This document shows, piece after piece, positions 55,790-64,000 of a stretch of DNA of 64,000 nt. The stretch's first letter is position 1. Every line of letters starts with the position of its first letter. A program made the position numbers and the translations under genes. Under the pieces are notes generated by a model. The model was not told the origin of the DNA, made no database searches, and saw nothing but the letters and a program-made list of their open reading frames with translations. The stretch spans positions 14,347,741 through 14,411,740 of the forward strand of contig OX336348.1 in the NCBI GenBank assembly GCA_946902875.1. Reading direction: 5' to 3'. The stretch comes from Nematopogon swammerdamellus (Eukaryota; Arthropoda; Insecta; Lepidoptera; Adelidae).

Positions 55790-56623
55790 GAGTCTCCAGA
55801 TGACTCAGGAACTCCTGTAACTTGGGAAACTCGCTATTATTTCTGCTCAACTCAAATTCCTTCCGCGATTCGAAATCAACCTTTTTGACAGGATGAATAT
55901 CAACAAAATTTCATCCAGATTAGGGATTTTAATCGCTTTTAATGAGTTGAGATGAGAATTGAACTCATTTATTAATAGTCGTAGGTTTTTTGAATTTGAC
56001 GTCGGGAGATCGAAGATCGCACTGATATGCTGGTTAGCCAGTAGCACACGATTGTCATATCTTTGTATGATGGTTTCCCACGCCACTTCATAATTCCCTT
56101 TAGAGGAGTCTATGCTCGCTATTAAGGCTGCAGCCTCGCTCTGCAGCGACCCCTTGAGGTAGTAAAGTTTCTGAATGTCAGTTAAGCCTTTATTTTTATG
56201 AATAATGCTAGAAAATAAATCTTTGTAATTTAACCATTCAGAAAATGTACCAGAGAATGTAGGAATTTGAATTTTTGGTAGTGAAAGCATGGGTTGACAC
56301 TCACCGTTGTTAGGTGGCGAGAAGGAGGAGTTGGCGCATTCGGTCCTCAGCTCCACTAGCCGCGACCTCAGCTTTCTGTCCAGCTCCATGAATTTTGCTT
56401 CTATGTTCGCACCCTCGGCGCTGTGTTTGGTTCCGCATGTTTCTTCCAGTCGGAGTTGTACTTCCTCCACCTTGCTAAACAAATCGGACAAACGCGCAAC
56501 ACCCGACTCCAAAATACCTACGCTTCTTTCTGTTTCAATTTCCCCCAAGGAGTTTTCAAAACTTGTTATTCTTCCTTTCAAGTAACTTCTCTTGTGAAGC
56601 CCTTTAACAATTTCTTCAGCCAT
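55790..56623 (-). pseudogene. BEL/Pao retrotransposon gag (DUF1759), truncated
   Basis: ATG 56623 starts a 258-codon frame. An N-terminal coiled region is followed by LPKIQIPTFSGTFSEWLNYK, IQKLYYLKGSLQSEAA, and WETIIQRYDN, the DUF1759 region of BEL/Pao Gag. Near 55877 an indel shifts the frame, and gag homology continues (NSEFPKLQEFLSHLETRC) to about 55790, where the BIR gene begins. No protease, RT or integrase remains. 5' flanking DNA (56624-57600) probably holds leader and LTR. Confidence 0.88.
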
Positions 56624-57600
56624 TTTTTAACGCGAAACTGACCGATTACACTAATGTTTTAATCTACGTACGAAGCGCAGATAAAAAAGAGCAAAAAACT
56701 CGAAGGACCTAATTATACAAACACAGAATACTTACAAATTGAAGCACAGACGGGAGTGTGCGAGCGGACGTCAGGCCAACCTAGCTATGAGGAAAGAAAA
56801 AACACAGTGATAATTGTCTTTATTACCACTTGCTCAACAATACCGCACCACCCAACAATGTTACAAGGAATTTATTCCCTGCCCAAACTTAAAGTTTTTA
56901 AAAAGTTTTTTGTACATTTACTTCTTTCTTGCACGTTTCCGATGAGAGAATTACGACGAATTTGACATTTCGCTTGACTTTGACATTCTCACGGTGATGA
57001 CAACATAACAACAAAAAACTAGAACCTCACTTCACTGAATAACACATCGTGATAAGATGCACTCAACTTCACACTACTACACTACACACTCAACTTCATT
57101 TTTTATAAAAAGATGAGAAAAACATGGCTGACGCCACCGCTGCGAGCGAGCGACCGACTTCGCTTCGCTCCGCAACACAGGTACCGGCGACGCCTCCGCC
57201 GCTCGCCACAGCATACATGCGCTGGTTCAGTAGATCCGGCCGAATGACCATGGAGAGGAGGCGAGTCGCCTGCGCGCGCGCTGCGCGATGAGAGTCGCGC
57301 GCGCGCACGGCAGAGCGCGGCTCGGCCGCCATGATGTAGTCCGCCGACAGCTCGGCGAGGCGTGTGCGCGTCACAGCGCCGCCGCAGCTCAACGACGCTC
57401 CGCTCACCTCAGCCTGCGTGATTGCGGAGGCTCTCTTGTCGTCGCGGTTATGGAGGGCGAGGGAATTCAGCGAAGATTTAATAAAACGCAAGAGCGAACT
57501 TACAGTACGTCGCTTTAATTCGCCATCTTGCCAGAGAGAGAGAGAACATAATACATAGACAATAGACAGAGCACAGGATACGTAGACAATGAAGACACAC
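56624..57600 (-). other. Probable BEL/Pao leader and 5' LTR region
   Basis: About 1 kb separates the gag start from a LINE ORF1 remnant. It contains a GC-rich transcribed-looking block (57130-57430), an (AG)n run at 57533-57542 and AATAAA-like signals on the minus strand. I could not fix LTR ends or the primer-binding site, because the second LTR is not in the window. Confidence 0.4.
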
Positions 57601-57602
57601 AT

Positions 57603-58116
57603 TGTTAAGGCCCCTCGCCACAATTTGTCCAATGCACATCCGGAGCCAACTTCTCGATGATCTTTTGACACTGGTGTTTGTCTTCGGCCATCCTTTCCTC
57701 AGGGTTAGATGCGGAGCTCTCCACAGTGTCAAAGATGATGACGTTTTTCGCACGGGACTGCCTTTCTTGCCACTCAGAGATGGTTCTTTCTATTTCGGTG
57801 CATTCTTGACGTTTCTTGAGTGATTTAATTTTTCGCGAAGTTCTTTCACCAGCTGTACCAGGGTGGGCAGCTGCTTAAGGCTACCCTTGCAGTCACAGCA
57901 TAAGAACATGAGGCTTCTTTTCGTCTTCAGCTCGAGAACTCTTGCTTCTAAAGCAGACAAATCTGCACACTCTGCACATAGTACCACTTCGCAGACATCA
58001 CACTTCACATTAGGATTTTTAGTGGTGGTGTTTTTTTTGCATTTCTTGCATTTGAAAACACTGGGGGATGAATTATTTGAACTCATTTTTGTGTTTTGTA
58101 ATTGATTGTTTACCAA
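57603..58116 (-). pseudogene. LINE ORF1 with PHD-like zinc finger
   Basis: The frame 58116-57790 (108 codons) codes a cysteine-rich CKKCKK..KCDVCEVVLCAECADLSALEARVL..MFLCCDC module, a PHD-like finger typical of insect LINE ORF1 proteins, followed by a helical segment (LVQLVKELREKL). Downstream, in shifted frames, come RAKNVIIFD and EDKHQCQKIIEKL, typical of the next ORF1 part, until the junction near 57603. The likely true start is MSSNNSSPS (methionine 11). It is an RNA-binding protein in the family. Confidence 0.72.
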
Positions 58117-58134
58117 GAGTGTTTATTTTGTTAT

Positions 58135-58405
58135 TGCAAAAACTATTTAAAATAAAAATATAAAAACCGCCTTCAAAAATATATGAAATAAAAACCTAAA
58201 AGAAAAACGAACCCTAGAGTTGAAGGCGGTGCTAAAAAGGCTACACAAATCACAAAGGATATTATCATCCACTCATGTTTTCTTTCATGCATCATTTTTG
58301 CTTGTTTTAGCACCGCCTTCAACTCTAGGGTTCGTTTTTTTTTAGGTTTTTATTTCATATATTTTTGAAGGCGGTTTTTATATTTTTATTTTAAATAGTT
58401 TTTTA
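58135..58405. mobile_element. Fold-back palindrome 3
   Basis: Arms of about 100 bp (58135-58237 and 58305-58405) mirror around 58271. The arm contains AAAACCGCCTTCAAAAATAT and AACCCTAGAGTTGAAGGCGG. The loop is about 65 bp. Confidence 0.9.
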
Positions 58406-58497
58406 GTTTTACTTTTTTTAGGAAGTCGGTTTTATGTTTTTTAAAACTTTTTTTTAATTTCACAGTTTTTTTTAGTAATTTTTTGCTATTAATGTAC

Positions 58498-58536
58498 TCG
58501 GCGGAATCGCTAGGCCTTCGGCCTCGCGATTCCGCC
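58498..58536. repeat. Perfect 11-bp stem hairpin
   Basis: GGCGGAATCGC and GCGATTCCGCC flank TAGGCCTTCGGCCTC, itself partly palindromic. Function unknown. Confidence 0.6.
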
Positions 58537-58582
58537 TCGCTTTCCAATCCGATCTTGACCCAATTAAAATAGGACCACGTCA

Positions 58583-58960
58583 GCTTCGATAGCTCAGTGG
58601 TGCAGACAGTCAACTGTCGCTATTGAATGTTAAGCAACGCTGGGTGCGGTCAGTACTTGGATGGGTGACCGCTGACCGTTGGAGGCTGACCAAGGTTCGG
58701 ATTCCTCGTAAAACTGTAAGTCCCTTCCATCCTAATCTTACTTGGTGGTAGGGTTTAACCTGCCCGGGTTGGTACCACCGCACTGAATTAAACGTCGGTC
58801 GAAACGGCTATGTAAATAGTTTGTGTTTTCCCACCAGTTCAGTGTAGTCAGCACGATCAAAGGGGGAAGCACTGACATGGCACTTAGTTCACCCGGTGTT
58901 ATGGGCTGACATCGCGGACGTTGTAGGTGATGTAGCCAACCGTGTCAGTTTCCATAAAAA
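58583..58960 (+). mobile_element. SINE with 5S-rRNA-like core between tRNA-like boxes
   Basis: A tRNA-type A box TAGCTCAGTGG (about 58590) is followed by TGTTAAGCAACGCTGGGTGC and AGTACTTGGATGGGTGACCG (58629-58671), which match the box A, intermediate element and box C region of 5S rRNA, and then by a B-box-like GGTTCGGATTCC. The body carries TTACTTGGTGGTAGGG and GGGTTGGTACCACCG; the tail is A-rich near 58955-58965. Confidence 0.8.
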
Positions 58961-58989
58961 AAAAACAACACCGTAACATTGCTTAAAAA

Positions 58990-59520
58990 AAAAATTATGT
59001 TAAATTTAGTAGAACGGACAGACATGCATTAGTTACGGAACCCTACATTAATTTTGCAGAACTTAGTAGAATGGACAGACATAAACGTGTTACCAAACGC
59101 TACTTAAAATTTGCACTCCGGGAGTGCCGGCAGATCCCGTGCCACTCTAACTTAACACTTAATGCAATGACTTAAGTTTTAATTTTAAAAATGACGCTGA
59201 CGCGATGTCGCGAGTTATACATTTTTTACCCACCTAAAAAAGTGCCAAGCGCCGCTAAAGAAGTTTTCACTTCAAAAACCTCAGGGTTATCCCCTTTCAA
59301 ATAAAAAAAAAAAGAATTTTCAAAATCGGCCCACAATTGACGGAGTAATCGCGTAACAAACATCCAAAAAAGAAAACATACCGTCGAATTGAGAATATCT
59401 TAGGTCTAAAGTAAATTGCTCGTGAAGACAAATGCAACGAGCTCAAACACGATGGGTTTATCATGTGTAGTTTAGGAGTTCCTATGGCCACCTTCTGTCT
59501 CCATCATCAGACCAGCTCGA
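58990..59520. repeat. Copies of two interspersed families
   Basis: 58995-59280 matches 42500-42840 (AGAACGGACAGACATGCA, GACGCTGACGC). 59410-59520 is one unit of the 121-bp family (GTTTATCATGTGTAGTTTAG). No gene. Confidence 0.7.
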
Positions 59521-59779
59521 TGGTACTCGTACCATAATAAATTAAGTGCACCTGGCCGGTCGGAAAAGATAAAAAATTTCAAATTTAGAATATTCATGAA
59601 ACAAGGGTCCGAATATGTATCACTAGTATATCGATTCATGTATTTCAACAGGACAGAGAAAATTTCAAAATATTAGGTATTTAATACTTTTAGTTTTTTT
59701 TTTTTGTTTTTTCGAAATCGGTTTAATATTTTTTAAAACAGTTTTTATTTCATTATTTTTAGTAATATTATTAGTAATA
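59521..59779. other. Gene-free AT-rich DNA
   Basis: T-rich runs; nothing supported. Confidence 0.4.
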
Positions 59780-62138
59780 CTAGCTGAGCCCGCGGCTCCG
59801 CTCGCGTGAAATTCGTATTTCAAAGAAGACAGTAAGTAACTATGGGCGAGGCCGAAGGCCGAGGTGCGTTCAGGAAGTCGATAAACCATATCTAAGAAAG
59901 TAAGTACGAGTAAGGGCGAGGCCGAAGGCAAACTGCGTTAAGGTAAACGATAAACCTTGTCAAATAAAGTAAGTAATTAACGGCGAGGCCGAAGCCCGAG
60001 CTGCGTTCAGGAAGACCATGAACCTTCTCGAAGACAGTAAGTAACTGAGGGCGAGGCCGAAGGCCGAGCTGCGTTCGGGAAGACTATAAACCTTATCGAA
60101 GAAAGTAAGTAACTAAGGGCGAGGTCGAAGGCCGAGCTGCGTTCAGAAAGACCAAGAACCTTCACGAAGACAGTAAGTAACTGAGGGCGAGGCCGAAGGC
60201 CGACCTGCGTTCAGGAAGGCGATAAACCTTATCTAAGAAAGTATGTAACTAAGGGCGAGGCCGAAGGCCGAGCTGCGTTCAGAAAACTATAAACCTTCTC
60301 GAAAAAAGTAAGTAACTGAAAGCGAGGCCGAAGGCCGAGCTACGTTCAGGAATACCATAAACCTTCTCAAAGAAAGTAAGTAACTAAGGGCAAGGCCGAA
60401 GGCCGAGCTGCGTTCAGGAAGACTATAAACTTTCTCAAAGAAAGTAAGTAATTAAGGGCGAGGTCGAAGGCCGAGCTGCGTTCAGGAAGACTATAAACCT
60501 TATCGAAGAAAGTATGTAACTAAGGGCGAGGCCGAAGGCCGAGCTGCATTCAGAAAGACTATAAACCTTCTCGAAGAAAGTAAGTAACTGAAAGCGAGGC
60601 CGAAGGCCGAGCTAAGTTCAGGAAGACCATAAATCTTCTCGAAGAAAGTATGTAACTAAGGGCGAGGCCGAAGGCCGAGCTGCATTCAGAAAGACTATAA
60701 ACCTTCTCGAAGAAAGTAATTAACTGAAAGCGAGGCCGAAGGCCGAGCTACGTTCAGGAAGACCATAAACCTTCTCAAAGAAAGTAAGTAACAAAGGGCG
60801 AGGCCGAAGGCCGAGCTGCGTTCAGGAAGACGATAAACCTTATCTAAGAAAGTAAGTAATTAAGGGCGAGGCCGAAGGCCGAGCTACGTTCAGGAAGACC
60901 ATAAACCTTCTCGAAGAAACTAAGTAACTGAGGGCGAGGCCGAAGGCCGAGCTGCGTTCAGGAAGACTATAAACCTTCTCGAAGAAAGTAAGTAACTGAG
61001 GGCGAGGCCGAAGGCCGAGCGGCTTTCAGGAAGACTTTAAACGTTCTCGAAGAAAGTAAGTAATTAAGGGCGAGGCCGAAGGCCGAGCTGCATTCAGAAA
61101 GACCATGAACCTTCTCGAAGACAGTAAGTAACTGAGGGCGAGGCCGAAGGCCGAGCTGCGTTCAGGAAGGCGATAAACCTTATCTAAGAATGTAAGTAAT
61201 TAAGGGCGAGGCCGAAGGCCGAGCTACGTTCAGGAAGACCATAAGACCATAATATTACATAAAAAAAAACAAAAACTTTCATACAAAGTCGTCGTCCCCC
61301 CTTAAAGTTGTAATTTCCAAAAAATCCTTTCGGATTCTTACGTTATGAAATAAACCTATGTTCCAAATTTCAGCTTTCAGTAGTTTCAGCTGTGCGTTAA
61401 TAGATCAGTCAGTCAGGACAAACAATTTTATAAGTATAGATATCTACTCTTTATTCTACTCGTATCTTCTACACTACACCAACGCAACGCAACAGAACTG
61501 CTAACGCCATATTACGACCATTCGACACTAAATTCCGTTTTCTTTGATACTGCTCAACCCTAAGGCTATTTAACTTTATGGTATATAGCCTACTATAGTG
61601 AGCCTGAAGAACTACTTTTTACATTGGTGTAAACCGCATAAAAATCTGTTAAGTGGTTCCGAGTTTACCTCAAACATACATACATACATGCAAACAGACG
61701 TTTCCTTTTATAAGAAGTAGAGATAGAGAAAAGAAGATAGAGATTAAATTATCCTCCCTTCTCCTCTCCCCGCGGACTCCTCCCCCGTACCTCAACCCCA
61801 CTCTTCAAAACCACCCCCAGTATGGATAAAATTATTTAAAATCATTTAAAATCCTAAAACCTAATTTTGAAATCATCCCCTATTTTAATTTAAGGGTTGA
61901 TTTAGCAAAAACGCTGAAACACGTATTTCTTTATTTCATACCAAAAGCCCAAATATAAATTGTCATATCCCTAACTTAAGAAATGCTGAGTTCCCCATAC
62001 AAACTTTCATCCCCTATTTCACCCCCTTAAGGGTTGTTTTTTGAGACAAAAAGTAGCCTACGTCCGTCCTCGGGATGCAATTCATCCCCGTGCAATATTT
62101 TATCGAAATCTGTTCAGCGGTTTAGGCGTGAAAAGGTA

Positions 62139-62178
<40 letters not shown>

Positions 62179-62222
62179 CAGAGTTACTTTCGAATTTATA
62201 ATATTATAGTATGGAGTATGGA
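59780..62222 (-). mobile_element. Non-autonomous Helitron, copy 3
   Basis: CTAG at 59780-59783 (minus-strand 3' end, followed by T) and TCCATACTCCATACTATAAT at the 5' end (62222, preceded by A). The same 68-bp array (about 59840-61230), unique part and (CAGA)n run (62142-62176) as copy 1, in the same order. The short C run is 6 bases here against 22 in copy 1. Confidence 0.75.
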
Positions 62223-64000
62223 TTACATAAAAAAGAATAATCGAAATCGATTGAAGTGGTACAGAATTATTCGCCATATGTGTCAGACTGCAAATTGCTG
62301 AATAAGTCCACATCACTAAAGTTTTGCTAAAGGTAACCACACACCATAATAATTTATCCATAGAGAAATAATATACGGGGGTATAGAGAGAGCCAAACTG
62401 TCAAAATGCTCTGATCAAAGTGCGGCCACTTTTGCGGGGTGTGGGGGGAAGGTGATGCCTACGGAACAGTGTTACTACATGATACATGTTGATTTTCACA
62501 TGAAAATATTCCGTTTATATAATTTAATTATAATTTGATTGGGTTTAATAAAAAATGGCCTTATTTTATCAAGCGAATTTTGTTATTTATCAAGTTTAAT
62601 GAATTTGATTTAGTTTTGTACCTGTTCGCTCCCGCGTTATAAAGCCCCAAAACCGCTTAGTCCCGCATGGGCGTGGCCCGCGGACGGCGCGCGCGCACAT
62701 GAGCGCCGACCTCGACATAAACGCAGATATTTCGGAAACTAATAAAGTTAGATCTATAAACTCTTCTGTCCTAGAAAGCCTAGAAAATTTCCTAAAATCC
62801 ATGTGAAACAGTGAGGCTTACCTTGTTTAGAAGTAACAGATATTTTAGATAGAAAAAAAAATCCCAAAAAAAATTTGAAAAATTCATTATAATACTCGTA
62901 TAAATTAAAAACATACCTTTACAATATTTATATTAGAATACTCGTAAAGAAACATACTTTTAGAAATAGTAAAGTATAATATACGTTTTCTTTACAGAAA
63001 TCGGCGAAATCGGATGTTCAACATGAACATCCTGAGAGCATCAGGACAGTCCGAGATGGCACGCGCGTGATATTTTTTACCAATTTTATAAATATATTAT
63101 TTGAACTAAACCTTCTTTTATTTTGCAACTGGTCGTATGTTTGTATAATAATGCGAAGAAAATTGGAAAAATAAGCTATATTTCCATGAAAAATATGCCC
63201 TCAAAGTCATTGTTTACACATTTCATACAAAAATAAACAAACATTTTTGAGCGACGAAAAATATGACTTTTGTCGCCACCCGAACTCGTAATGCATCTTC
63301 TATTGGTAGAATAACTAATAAATAACACTATTTACTAACCTTTAGCTCATAGATGCACTTGAATACACTTATAAACAATATTTTCACGGGGCGCTCTTAC
63401 TTGAAAAATATGCACACGGACAGATTATCAATATGTCCACTGACGGCAAGTTATTGTTTCCATAGCCAATATTATTGTTTCTTGGAGACAGGCTCCTCAT
63501 CCTTTCAAAAAATTCTGCCTAAGTCAAGAGAGGATCAGGGCAAAATAAAGTGAATTTGGTCAAATAGTGCGGCCGTAAATTGCGCATAAATCTTGTGACC
63601 GAACGGGAACGCGGGGAGCGAGCGGAGATCGTAATTGTTCTTCATCGGGAACCATGGGAGCGGACAGGAGGAATGTTTTTTTTCACAAGAGTTTCCAAAT
63701 CAACTATTTAAACCTTGTAAAATGAAAATAATCATATCAGCGTAATGTTGTAGCATAGCATGTCTTACATAAGAACTTGCAATACAAAATATAAATTTTA
63801 TCGCCTGAAAGAAGCACACTTATCATAAAATTTCCAAAAAAGGAAGTAATTCGGCACGCGTGGGCAACATTACCCATCAGCCAATGATAGCACGGCAAGC
63901 TGTGCTGTCATTGGCTGATTCCAATGTCAACTGACACTGGCGCGCCCCATGGGTCCGCTTCACAATATTTATGGACATAAATTCGGAATATGGTTTTGCA
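62223..64000. other. AT-rich DNA, no gene seen
   Basis: No coding feature I can support. A GC-rich patch lies at 62660-62710 and an imperfect hairpin at 63877-63917, with CAGCCAATGA and TCATTGGCTG as its ends (two inverted CCAAT boxes). Confidence 0.4.

Noticed and set aside
57096..57671. 191-codon frame on the minus strand
   Set aside because: Ala/Arg-rich composition over a GC-rich LTR-like region, with no domain and overlapping frames on the other strand.
58627..58680. 5S rRNA gene
   Set aside because: Only the internal control region is present, between tRNA-like boxes; the 5' and 3' parts of 5S rRNA are missing.

Overview
The window looks like a stretch of insect nuclear genome, most likely a moth or butterfly (Lepidoptera). 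The evidence is AT-rich DNA packed with nested mobile elements, Helitron copies with the 5'-TCCATACTAATATTATAA and CTAG-3' ends I associate with lepidopteran genomes, tRNA-like SINEs ending in poly-A, LINEs with short pentamer tails, a BEL/Pao gag and a P-type element. I see no bacterial operon, rRNA operon or CRISPR array. Almost every long open frame is transposon or virus-like DNA. The only candidate host-type coding piece is one Ig-like exon (52801-52998).

Region 1, 12-36543: one complete Polinton/Maverick (virus-like self-synthesising transposon). It begins AGTAGTG.., ends ..CACTACT, has inverted ends of about 85-90 bp, and is flanked by a perfect 6-bp duplication AACGCT (12-17 and 36538-36543). 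Usual Polintons are 15-20 kb; this one is about 36.5 kb because other elements landed inside it. Left-half genes, all on the minus strand: major capsid protein (C-terminal part), a jelly-roll minor capsid/penton-like protein, adenovirus-type cysteine protease, a PLA2-domain capsid-associated protein, integrase, a small fibre-like protein, a conserved Polinton protein and an A32/FtsK-type packaging ATPase. Right half, plus strand: a spliced nuclear-type gene of unknown function (12813-14950) and protein-primed DNA polymerase B, which is split by an 11.4-kb and a 2.3-kb insertion. A two-exon minus-strand gene and a plus-strand DnaQ-like gene then share a divergent promoter. Most core genes carry stops or frameshifts, and polymerase motif C reads TNTD instead of TDTD, so this copy is a relic.

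Elements nested in the Polinton: a P-like element with 8-bp duplication and THAP exon (5581-8155), Helitrons (881-3567, 22286-24170, 28326-29485), MITEs (12161-12657, 17800-18156, 18719-19022, 35338-35893), SINEs (16862-17257; 21425-21890 with a 5S-rRNA-like core), a LINE (24999-26945) and a 436-bp fold-back palindrome (34395-34830).

Region 2, 36.5-52.3 kb: gene-poor satellite-like DNA. Two large arrays (109-bp units at 40110-42450; about 125-bp units at 45000-47160) and the array in a Helitron copy (48211-50105) each reverse orientation once in the middle. There is also a RepHel (Helitron) N-terminal relic (43575-44125) and a second truncated LINE (50831-52155).

Region 3, 52.3-59.5 kb: the Ig-like exon, then a GC-richer 54.2-55.8 kb block. 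It carries a paralogue of the Polinton DnaQ-like gene diverging from a BIR-domain (IAP-like) gene, which I read as a remnant of a second, different Polinton/adintovirus-like element. A BEL/Pao retrotransposon (gag 55790-56623) cuts it. Next come a LINE ORF1 with a PHD-like zinc finger (57603-58116), a fold-back, and a second SINE with a 5S-like core (58583-58960).

Region 4, 59.8-64 kb: a third full Helitron copy, then AT-rich DNA with no gene I can support.
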